DNA from: Kitasatospora sp. GAS204B
GTDB lineage: Bacteria > Actinomycetota > Actinomycetes > Streptomycetales > Streptomycetaceae
Direction of reading: 5' to 3'
NCBI RefSeq assembly: GCF_029892155.1
Contig: NZ_JARZAG010000030.1
Coordinates: 1-64,000, forward strand
Length of the DNA: 64,000 nucleotides
Position 1 is the first letter of the stretch. Each line of letters opens with the position of its first letter. A model generated the notes under the pieces. It did not search any database and was not told the DNA's origin. It worked only from the letters and a program-made list of their open reading frames with translations. This document shows, piece after piece, positions 14,624 through 21,353 of this stretch. Made by a program: the position numbers and the translations under genes.

Positions 14624-16387
14624 TCAGCTCCAGAGCGTGTCGAGATCGAGCCGCAGCGCGGTCGCCCCCCGCTCGCCCGCGACGATCAGCGTGGCGTCAC
14701 CGCGCAGGGCGAGCGCGGTGGCCGGGTGGAGCAGCGGCAGCGGTGTCAGCCGGCCTTCGAACAACTGCCAGAGATGCAGCCGCTGATCGGACCAGGCGAC
14801 GGCGAGGACCGGTCCGGCGGCGGTTTCGGCCAGCGCGAGCGCGGTCGGGACTGCCGTGGTCCGGCGTTCCACCGGTTCCGGCATCGCGGCACCGCTGGCC
14901 GAGTCCCAGAGGCGGACAGTGCCGTCGAGGCCGGCCGACACCAGCAGGGTGACGCCGGTGTCGGGCAGGACCGCGCAGTCCACTGCCGTGATCGCGGTCC
15001 GGTGCAGCCGGTTGGTGCGCGGGCCGGACTGAAGGGTCGTCAGCGACCACAGGTGTACGCAGCCGTCGTCATCGCCGACGACGAACCGCCCGGCGCTGCT
15101 CGCGATCGCGGTCGGACGGTTCGACGCCGACTCGACCGTGATCGCGTTGTGGTGCAGCGCCAGGTAGTGGGTGTCGGCGCCGCCGGACCCGGCCTCTCCC
15201 ACCATCAGCGGGTGCAGGATGCCGTCGGCATCGAGGGCGAGCAGCCGGTCCGCTGCGGCCGCCGCCACGACCGTCGGCCGCAGCTTCGGGTCGACGGTGA
15301 CCCGGCGGATGAGTGCCCCGTCGTCGGCCCGGTGGAGGCGCACTCGCCCCAGCGGATCCACCGTCACCAGGCGCTCCGCCGCCGGCGTCGCCGCGGGCAG
15401 CAGTGCCGCCGAGGACGCTCGGAAGGTCGGCTGTGCCCAACTCGCGTTCCAGCGGTGGGAGCCGGCCAGCGGACGGAGGAACTCGGCGAGCCTCGGGTCC
15501 GCACCGAGCGCCGCGGCGTGCAGGATCGCCGCCCGCTCCGGATCGGTCACCGCCGGGGTGGACAGCGCGGGTGCCGCGCACTCCCATACCGTCCGCAGCC
15601 GGGCCGGCAGGGGCAGCCGCTCGTCGCCGAGGGTCGCGGTGATCGCCGCCAGCGACCCGTGCACCAGGAATCCCGGATCCTTGAGGAGAGTCACGGCGGT
15701 TCCGGCGGCCAGGGCGCGGTCGAGTGCCCGTTCCCGGAGCGCGGCAGGCGCGGTCCGCCAGTCGGCCAGCGGTGTGTTGTCCGTCCGGGTGCCGAACGGA
15801 TCCGCCGTGCCGGGCGCTCCCGGACCATCAGGTGCCGTGGGATCGTGGGCCGTTGGGCCGAGATCGAGGGTCAGCGCGCCCTGCGCCGGCAACAGGTCGA
15901 GCTGCCCGACCTCCACCGCCGCCCGCACGTGCGGCAGCGCGAGCAACGGGGCGACGAGCCGCTCGACGACATCCTGCGGTCGAGCCGTCGGCAGATCCGC
16001 CGGGCCACGGCCCGCGTGGTGCAGGTCCGGCAGCAGCAGGCGCAGCGGACGAGGGTCGGCGGCGACCCGAGCGATCAAGTCCTCGGGGGACAGCGGGCCG
16101 TAGCCGAGCTGGTGGCCGAGTTCCCAGGCGACGGTCTGCGCGATCTGCCCGCCGGCCGGGACGGTCGCGTGAACGGTGGTGCGCGGATCGCTGTCCGAGC
16201 CGGCCAGCAGCCAGGCCAGCAGATGGCTCTTGCCGGCCCCGGGACCACCGGTGATCAGGCACAACCGAGGTGCGGCACCGTCCTGACGGGCAGCCCAGTC
16301 GAGCAGCGCGGGCACCAGGGCGGCAGCCGGCCCGACCAGCGGCGGCCAGCCGGCGAGAGTGGGAACGGCCGGAGCCGGAGACGCCAC
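14624..16387 (-). CDS. P-loop NTPase with C-terminal WD40 repeats
   Basis: A 587-aa cytoplasmic protein with a STAND/AAA-like NTPase part followed by a beta-propeller. Walker A is GGPGAGKS at 47-54, and LRLLLPDLHH around residue 115-125 is the Walker-B region. From about residue 320 onward WD40-like blades appear (GRFVVGDDDGCVHLWSL, SAGLDGTVRLWDSASG, LAVAWSDQRLHLWQL). It starts 3 bases after the stop of the SUKH-4/deaminase-like gene, so the two are co-transcribed. Proteins of this type travel with SUKH-4 and deaminase genes in Streptomyces; their role may be sensing or assembly within the toxin-immunity locus, but none is proven. Confidence 0.78.
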   Translation of the reverse strand: MASPAPAVPTLAGWPPLVGPAAALVPALLDWAARQDGAAPRLCLITGGPGAGKSHLLAWLLAGSDSDPRTTVHATVPAGGQIAQTVAWELGHQLGYGPLSPEDLIARVAADPRPLRLLLPDLHHAGRGPADLPTARPQDVVERLVAPLLALPHVRAAVEVGQLDLLPAQGALTLDLGPTAHDPTAPDGPGAPGTADPFGTRTDNTPLADWRTAPAALRERALDRALAAGTAVTLLKDPGFLVHGSLAAITATLGDERLPLPARLRTVWECAAPALSTPAVTDPERAAILHAAALGADPRLAEFLRPLAGSHRWNASWAQPTFRASSAALLPAATPAAERLVTVDPLGRVRLHRADDGALIRRVTVDPKLRPTVVAAAAADRLLALDADGILHPLMVGEAGSGGADTHYLALHHNAITVESASNRPTAIASSAGRFVVGDDDGCVHLWSLTTLQSGPRTNRLHRTAITAVDCAVLPDTGVTLLVSAGLDGTVRLWDSASGAAMPEPVERRTTAVPTALALAETAAGPVLAVAWSDQRLHLWQLFEGRLTPLPLLHPATALALRGDATLIVAGERGATALRLDLDTLWS

Positions 16388-16390
16388 GGT

Positions 16391-17263
16391 TCACTCCCCC
16401 TGGGCGCGGTCGGCGGTCGCGACACGCCACTGCCGGATGCCGTCCGCGCGGGAGGCCGCCGTCTCCCCGTACGGGAAACTGTGCGTGACGGCGGCGTTGG
16501 GGAAGGACAGTGCGAGCCACATCGAGCAGTAGTGGCCGGGCATGGCGCAGGCCTCCAACTCGGTGTAGACCCTGATCACCTGCTCCGGCTGGATTCCGGC
16601 CCCCGCCAGGCTGCGCCAGAGCCGCTCCTCGGGGTGCAGGCAGATCGCGCCCGCGGAGGTGAAGATCTTCTTCTCGCCGCTGTCGTCGACGATCTCGAAG
16701 GCGGCGCGGCTCTCGACACTGGCGGTGGTACGGACGTCCTCCAGGACCAGCGGCCACCAGCTCTCGACGTCCGCGAACGCTTGCGGGTCCAGGGACTTCA
16801 GGCGTTCCTCGCAGCGCCCGAAGGCGGCGGCGGCCTGGTCGGGATCGTCCGTCGACCCGAGCACGTCGAGCAGTTCGTCGAGCCGGAGCAGGCTCTCGGC
16901 GAACGCCTCGGGGGAGGAACTGACGTACCGCAGCGGCTCGTCGGCGTAGCGGATCAGCAGTGCGTGGACCTGTCCGTTCGGGTCCGCCACCAGGTCGTAG
17001 GCCCGGTCCGAACCCAGGCGGGCCCAGGACCGCTGCTCAGCCGTGGACAGCTCCGCGCCGATGGAGTCGGCATAGGCGCTCAGCGTGGCGGGCTCGTCGT
17101 CGAGCGTGTGGAAGTACGGTCCGACCTGGTGCGGAAGCACCAACCCATCGACCCGGGCCGGCGCGTTGACGTCCGGAAGGCCGGCGTCGGACGAGGCGGC
17201 GGCGAAGCGCCGGAGGCCGTCGGCTCCGAACCTCGCGGTGAACGGGTCGTGGGGGGACGTCAC
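16391..17263 (-). CDS. SUKH-4 domain fused to a deaminase-like domain
   Basis: A 290-aa protein with two parts. Residues 1-150 resemble SUKH-4 immunity proteins (FAAASSDAGLPDV, PYFHTLDD, YDLVADPNGQVHALLIRYAD, FAESLLRLDELLD). Residues about 185-285 resemble the nucleic-acid deaminase fold, with LHPE (H210, E212) and YTELEACAMPGHYC (C239, C246), then VTHSFPYGETAASRADGI. Those His/Glu/Cys positions parallel the zinc site of the toxin at 18611-19516. An intact zinc site would make it an active deaminase carrying its own immunity-like domain; ACxxxxxxC instead of PCxxC may mean it is a decoy. It begins a pair with the NTPase-WD40 gene. Confidence 0.75.
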   Translation of the reverse strand: MTSPHDPFTARFGADGLRRFAAASSDAGLPDVNAPARVDGLVLPHQVGPYFHTLDDEPATLSAYADSIGAELSTAEQRSWARLGSDRAYDLVADPNGQVHALLIRYADEPLRYVSSSPEAFAESLLRLDELLDVLGSTDDPDQAAAAFGRCEERLKSLDPQAFADVESWWPLVLEDVRTTASVESRAAFEIVDDSGEKKIFTSAGAICLHPEERLWRSLAGAGIQPEQVIRVYTELEACAMPGHYCSMWLALSFPNAAVTHSFPYGETAASRADGIRQWRVATADRAQGE

Positions 17264-17319
17264 GGGTCTCTCCTCGGATCAAGACGTGGAATTGGACTCA
17301 GGCCCGGCCGGCGGAGCTG

Positions 17320-17901
17320 CTAGTAGTCGTCGGTCACACGGTGCAGGACCATGTCCCAGGTGGAGTCGGGAGTTTGGAAGGCCACCGGGTCAGCCTCCAG
17401 CAGTTGCTCCCGCAGCCGGTCAGCTGCATCGGGGTCGTAGCCCGCGTCCTCCTCGGCCTCGGGGTCGTCCTCGTCGTGACCGAACTTCTCGAAATCGTAG
17501 TTGGGACGTTCCACCTCCAGTAGGTAGAGGGCGTATACAAAAGTGTCGATGCTGCTATTGAGTAGATGCGGCTCTTTGTCAACGGGCCGCACATAGATCT
17601 TTCCGCTTGCCACGTCGACGCCGATCGTGTCAGCGAGGATGTGGCCGAGGGAGAGCCAGCGCTCGAAGGCGAAGTTCAGCCCCGGGTAGTCCGCGGCGGT
17701 CTGCTGGAATCCGATCTGCGGCTCGCCCCTGCGGAACGGGCGACTGACCTTGAGCCAGCTCTTGTCGGGCAGGCCGACGTCGCGCAGGAACTCACGGGTC
17801 GGCTGATGCGGGACGGCATCGAGTGCGGCGCCCGTGAGGGTGACCAGGTCACCGGGCGGGAACACCGACTCCAGCATGGTCCGATCAACCCGGTGGGCCA
17901 T
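17320..17901 (-). CDS. SUKH-4 family immunity protein, copy B
   Basis: A 193-aa acidic SUKH-4 protein beginning MAHRVDRTMLESVFPPGDL. It contains FLRDVGLPDKSW, IYVRPVDKEPHLLNSS and FVYALYLLEVERPNYDF, and ends with an Asp/Glu-rich stretch (DEDDPEAEEDAGYDPD). The neighbouring copy A (17937-18515) has nearly the same opening 45 residues and the same LLNSSID.FVYALYLLE block, so the two arose by tandem duplication and then diverged in the middle and C-terminus. SUKH proteins bind and neutralise polymorphic toxins. Two diverged copies after one toxin gene suggest protection against several toxin variants. Confidence 0.85.
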   Translation of the reverse strand: MAHRVDRTMLESVFPPGDLVTLTGAALDAVPHQPTREFLRDVGLPDKSWLKVSRPFRRGEPQIGFQQTAADYPGLNFAFERWLSLGHILADTIGVDVASGKIYVRPVDKEPHLLNSSIDTFVYALYLLEVERPNYDFEKFGHDEDDPEAEEDAGYDPDAADRLREQLLEADPVAFQTPDSTWDMVLHRVTDDY

Positions 17902-17936
17902 GTGCGTCTCCTTGGTCGGGTCTTGCGCGAGCCCGG

Positions 17937-18515
17937 TCAGAAGAACTTCTCGGCCACCTGCTCGAGCACCGTGTCCCAGGTGGAGTGCGGCGTCGCGAAG
18001 GCGACCGGGTCGGCCGCCATCATCTGCTCTCGCACCCGGTCCTCGGCGCCGGGGTCATAACCCTCGGACTCATCGCCCTCGGGGTCCTCCTCGATGATTT
18101 CCTCGAAATCGTAGTTGGGCCGCTCGATCTCCAACAGGTAAAGAGCGTATACGAATTCGTCGATGCTGCTGTTCAGTAGGTGCGGTTCCTCGCCGTTCGG
18201 TCGCACGAAGACCTGTCCGGTCGTGATGTCCACGGCAATCGTGTCATTCAGGATATGGCCCATGAACATCCAGTGCTGGAAGCCGAAGTCCAGCTCCGGG
18301 AACTTCTCCGCCACCAACTGGAAGCCGATCGTCGGTTCGCCCCCGAGCAATGCTTTGCTCACCTCGAGCCAGCTCCTGTCCGGTAGGCCCACATCGCGCA
18401 TGAACTCGCGGGTCGGCTGGTGCAGGATGGCGTCGAGTGCGGTGCCGGTGAGGGTGGCCAGGTCGCCGGGTGGGAACACCGACTCCAGCATGGTCCGATC
18501 AACCCGGTGAGCCAT
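17937..18515 (-). CDS. SUKH-4 family immunity protein, copy A
   Basis: A 192-aa SUKH-4 immunity protein directly downstream of the deaminase-toxin gene, so it is the likely cognate antidote. Key stretches are MAHRVDRTMLESVFPPGDL, FMRDVGLPDRSWLEV, VRPNGEEPHLLNSSIDEF and YALYLLEIERPNYDFEE, with an acidic segment EEDPEGDESEGYDPGAED. Of two ATGs in frame, the second (18515) is chosen because AGGAG is 6 bases upstream of it and only abuts the first. A paralogue follows 35 bases downstream. Confidence 0.87.
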   Translation of the reverse strand: MAHRVDRTMLESVFPPGDLATLTGTALDAILHQPTREFMRDVGLPDRSWLEVSKALLGGEPTIGFQLVAEKFPELDFGFQHWMFMGHILNDTIAVDITTGQVFVRPNGEEPHLLNSSIDEFVYALYLLEIERPNYDFEEIIEEDPEGDESEGYDPGAEDRVREQMMAADPVAFATPHSTWDTVLEQVAEKFF

Positions 18516-18610
18516 GATCATCTCCTGCCAGTCGAGCCGCATCCGCGGTGTCGGGGTGCGCGCCAGTCTACCGTCGGCCACAACGGGCGTGGCGCGATAT
18601 CAGCGGGCCA

Positions 18611-19516
18611 CTACGGCTTGTACTTGTTGAACGGCTTCGGCACGCGCAACGCATTGAGGTAGTGCTCCATCAGCCGGTTCCCGGCCGCTCGCGACTCCGG
18701 GGTCTCGCCGTATTCGACGGTATGGCTGACCTTGACATGGTCCGGTAGGTAATGGTGCATCCAGGCACTGCAGTTCACACCGGTCGAGCACGGTTCTCGC
18801 TCGGTGTAGAGCGCGGTGATGCCGTGGGCCGATTCGCCTTCCAACAGGGGAATGCCAAGTGCCGGCTCGGAGTGCGGGCCGCGGAACCGGCTGCGGGCGA
18901 CCAGAATGAATCCGTTCTCGTCACCCTGCTCGCCGTGCCGCACCGCCGCGTAGTTATTGCTGCCGAACTCGGTCTCGCCGGTCTTCTTGTTCTTCAGGTA
19001 CCCGCCGTAGCTCTTGTCCTCGTGGCGGGCGAGCTGGGTCGCCCTGGCCAGTTCGTCCTGGCCGAACGGGACTTGCTGCGAGGGGACCTTGGGCCGGGCC
19101 TCTCCCTTGGCCTTCTCGGGCAGGGGGTAAGCCTTCGACTGGTCCGGCTGAATCTCGGCGGGGAGGACCTTGTGCTCCGAGTCCAGCTTCAGCGGTAGCC
19201 GGTCGAGGTCCTCCTGTTCGAGCTTCTTCGGGCCGGTCTTGGTGAGCTTCTCGACCGTGCCGTCGTCGCGGATGCGGTAGACCGGCGTCGGCCCCAGGTC
19301 CTCGCGCAGTGCCTCCTTGGTCTTGGCGGCGTCCTTGATCGCCTTGAGCTCGGCCTCGCGCTCGGCCTCGTTCTTGGCGTGGTTCTCCAGGGTCGTCGTC
19401 AGACCCTCATGGGTCTTGCCGTAGAGCCCGGACACCGCCTTCCCGGCGTCGTCGACCAGGGTCTTGTCCAGCTTCTCCGCCGAGTCCTCCAGCGCTTTGG
19501 TGACTCCTGATTTCAT
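18611..19516 (-). CDS. Polymorphic toxin with C-terminal nucleic-acid deaminase domain
   Basis: A 301-aa protein. The first 75 residues are charged and predicted helical (KALEDSAEKLDKTLVDDAGK, ENHAKNEAEREAELKAIKD). Residues 76-165 are a Pro/Lys-rich linker. The C-terminal 130 residues carry deaminase motifs: PHSE (H215, E217), YTEREPCSTGVNC (C243, C249), then VSHTVEYGETPESRAAGN. The H-x-E and P-C-x5-C set matches zinc-dependent deaminases found as toxin tips (XOO_2897-like group), predicted to deaminate bases in a target cell's DNA or RNA. Its ATG overlaps the stop of a WXG100-like gene as ATGA, which suggests paired translation and type VII-type export. SUKH-4 genes follow immediately. Confidence 0.82.
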   Translation of the reverse strand: MKSGVTKALEDSAEKLDKTLVDDAGKAVSGLYGKTHEGLTTTLENHAKNEAEREAELKAIKDAAKTKEALREDLGPTPVYRIRDDGTVEKLTKTGPKKLEQEDLDRLPLKLDSEHKVLPAEIQPDQSKAYPLPEKAKGEARPKVPSQQVPFGQDELARATQLARHEDKSYGGYLKNKKTGETEFGSNNYAAVRHGEQGDENGFILVARSRFRGPHSEPALGIPLLEGESAHGITALYTEREPCSTGVNCSAWMHHYLPDHVKVSHTVEYGETPESRAAGNRLMEHYLNALRVPKPFNKYKP

Positions 19517-20235
19517 TCGAAGCTCACCCCTGCGATCTTGGACCTGAGAGCCTGCGCGTGCCCTGTCACGGCGTCCGCGTGGTCGCGCATGGTCTGCGCG
19601 TGGAGGGCCACCACGTCGGGGTGTATCTCGAAGCTGTTGCCGGCCGACTTGCCGCCGCCGCCCAGGGCCGATTCCGCCGCCTGGTACACGAGCCCGCCGA
19701 CGGCGCGGCCGACCACCTCGATCAGCGGGCTGACGGCGGCCTCGATCACCTGGCCGATGATGTACTGCTCCAACTGCTGGGCCAGGAAGTCGACCAGCTT
19801 CTCGGCCGCCTCATCGATCAGCACCAGCCCGGCCTCGGCCAGACCGAAGGTCGCCACCGCGGCCGCCTGGTCAGCGACGAAGGTGGCCGCCAGGCCGACC
19901 AGTTCACCGATCGCCTCGAGCTTCATCCCGACGATGGCGTCGGCCGCCGCGTCCAGTGCCGTGGCCACCGCGTGGCAGGCGTCGATGAGTTCGTGCATGT
20001 GGCTGCTCGACATCTCGCCCCACCTGCCGAGCAGGGCTTCGTATCCCGCCCCCTGGTAGGCCTCGCCGAGTTGCTGGACCGTCGAGGTCGCGTTCTGGTG
20101 GGTCTGGTCCAGATTGTCGGCGAACTCCTTGATGTGCGCGCCGAACTCGCGGACCTTGTCCTCGTTGACCTGCGGCCAGTTGATCCCGATGAACTGCAGG
20201 AAGGACGCGACCTCACTCGGAAGCTCGATGGCCAT
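19513..20235 (-). CDS. WXG100-like / PPE-like partner of the deaminase toxin
   Basis: A 240-aa mostly helical protein. The N-terminal 100 residues (INWPQVNEDKVREFGAHIKE, AYQGAGYEALLGRWGEMSS) resemble WXG100-superfamily helical hairpins used for ESX/type VII secretion. The middle (residues about 105-190) is Ala/Val-rich with amphipathic or membrane-active segments (IGELVGLAATFVADQAAAV), and the C-terminus (HPDVVALHAQTMRDHADAV) is another WXG-like helix. ATG at 20235 with AAGGGGG upstream. As first gene of the island's operon it probably supplies the secretion signal or forms a complex with the downstream toxin. No ESX core components lie in the window. Confidence 0.75.
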   Translation of the reverse strand: MAIELPSEVASFLQFIGINWPQVNEDKVREFGAHIKEFADNLDQTHQNATSTVQQLGEAYQGAGYEALLGRWGEMSSSHMHELIDACHAVATALDAAADAIVGMKLEAIGELVGLAATFVADQAAAVATFGLAEAGLVLIDEAAEKLVDFLAQQLEQYIIGQVIEAAVSPLIEVVGRAVGGLVYQAAESALGGGGKSAGNSFEIHPDVVALHAQTMRDHADAVTGHAQALRSKIAGVSFE

Positions 20236-20269
20236 GATTCCCCCTTACCCAGCCGTCGAATGCGAGACG

Positions 20270-20275
20270 ATAGTA
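20270..20275 (-). promoter_or_regulatory. -10 element of the toxin-immunity operon
   Basis: TACTAT on the minus strand lies about 35 bases ahead of the WXG-like ATG at 20235, in the only non-coding gap upstream of the six-gene minus-strand run. No clear -35 could be assigned. Confidence 0.4.
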
Positions 20276-20342
20276 GTACGACCTGACGACATCTCACATC
20301 GTCCGAAACGTTCCACCAGTAGGGGGAAGTGGGCCGCCCGGG

Positions 20343-21254
20343 TCAGCCGGCCCCGACCGCCCGGGACCGCAGCGCCTTCAGCATCGCCACGTCCGCCGCG
20401 TGCCCGAACCCCGGGGCGGCGCTGCGATCGGGGGTCTCCAGGATCAGCGGCACGCCGGCGGTGGCCGGGTGGGCGAGGAGTTCGCCGAAGGCGTCGGCGC
20501 CGATGTGGCCGTCGCCGATGTTGGCGTGGCGGTCCTTGCGGGCACCGGCGATGTCCTTGGAGTCGTTGGCGTGGATCAGGCGCAGCCGGCCGGGGCCGAT
20601 CGCCGCTTCGAGGACATCCAGGGCGGCCGCCACGCCGCCCGGCGCGGCCAGGTCGTGGCCGGCGGCGAAGGCGTGGCAGGTGTCCAGGCAGACGCCGAGC
20701 CGCGGGTGGTGGTCCAAGGCCTCGGCGTACTCGGCCAGTTGTTCCAGGCGGGAGCAGAGCGACTGTCCCTGGCCGGCGGTGGGTTCCAGCAGCAGCCAGG
20801 GCGCGTCCTCGCCGAGGTCGTCCAGTTCGGCGAGCAGCGGGCGCACGTCGGCGCGCACCTGGGCCATCGCCTGGGCCCGGCGCCCGGTGCCGACCGCGGA
20901 ACCGGTGTGCACCACGACGCCCAGCGCGCCGATCGCGTGGCCGCGGACCAGGGAGTGGCGCAGCGAGGCGGTGGAGCGCTCGCGGGTGGCGGGGCTGTCG
21001 GAGCCGAAGTTGATCAGGTACGGGGCGTGCACGTAGGCCGGGATCGAGGCCTCGGCACAGGCGGCCCGGAAGGCCTCGTCCTGGGCCCGGTCGCCGGTCG
21101 GGGCGGCCCAGCCGCGCGGGTTGGCCACGAAGACCTGGACCGCCTCGCCGCCGATCTTCTCGTTGTAGGCGAGCCCGGTGCCGACCAGGCCGCGCCCGGC
21201 CACGGGGACGTGCGCGCCGATCGGGTTGCGGAGCCTCTGAGCTGCGGGATTCAC
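20343..21254 (-). CDS. nfo: Deoxyribonuclease IV (endonuclease IV, AP endonuclease)
   Basis: A TIM-barrel, tri-zinc apurinic/apyrimidinic endonuclease of base-excision repair (303 aa). Metal-binding and active-site stretches are visible: NPIGAHVPV at the start, VQVFVANPRGW, YLINFGSDSP, VVVHTGSAVG, LLLEPTAGQG, VCLDTCHAFAAGHD, LIHANDSKD followed by DRHANIGDGHIG, and LILETPD. GTG at 21254 is preferred because homology begins about 10 residues later; an in-frame TTG at 21278 would add 8 residues. A hairpin at 21291-21328 separates it from the upstream peptidase gene, so it has its own short leader. Confidence 0.93.
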   Translation of the reverse strand: MNPAAQRLRNPIGAHVPVAGRGLVGTGLAYNEKIGGEAVQVFVANPRGWAAPTGDRAQDEAFRAACAEASIPAYVHAPYLINFGSDSPATRERSTASLRHSLVRGHAIGALGVVVHTGSAVGTGRRAQAMAQVRADVRPLLAELDDLGEDAPWLLLEPTAGQGQSLCSRLEQLAEYAEALDHHPRLGVCLDTCHAFAAGHDLAAPGGVAAALDVLEAAIGPGRLRLIHANDSKDIAGARKDRHANIGDGHIGADAFGELLAHPATAGVPLILETPDRSAAPGFGHAADVAMLKALRSRAVGAG

Positions 21255-21290
21255 CCCACGAGGGTGCCACAGGCGCAAGCGGGCACAACG

Positions 21291-21328
21291 GCCGAGGCCG
21301 CCCCCGCAGCAGCGGGGACGGCCTCGGC
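21291..21328. terminator. Strong hairpin terminator after the secreted peptidase gene
   Basis: GCCGAGGCC (21291-21299) pairs with GGCCTCGGC (21320-21328), and the stem continues with CCCCGC/GCGGGG around an AGCA loop. It lies 25 bases beyond the peptidase stop codon on the minus strand, just before the nfo start. Confidence 0.72.
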
Positions 21329-21353
21329 GTCGAGCGTGGCACCGACAGACGCG

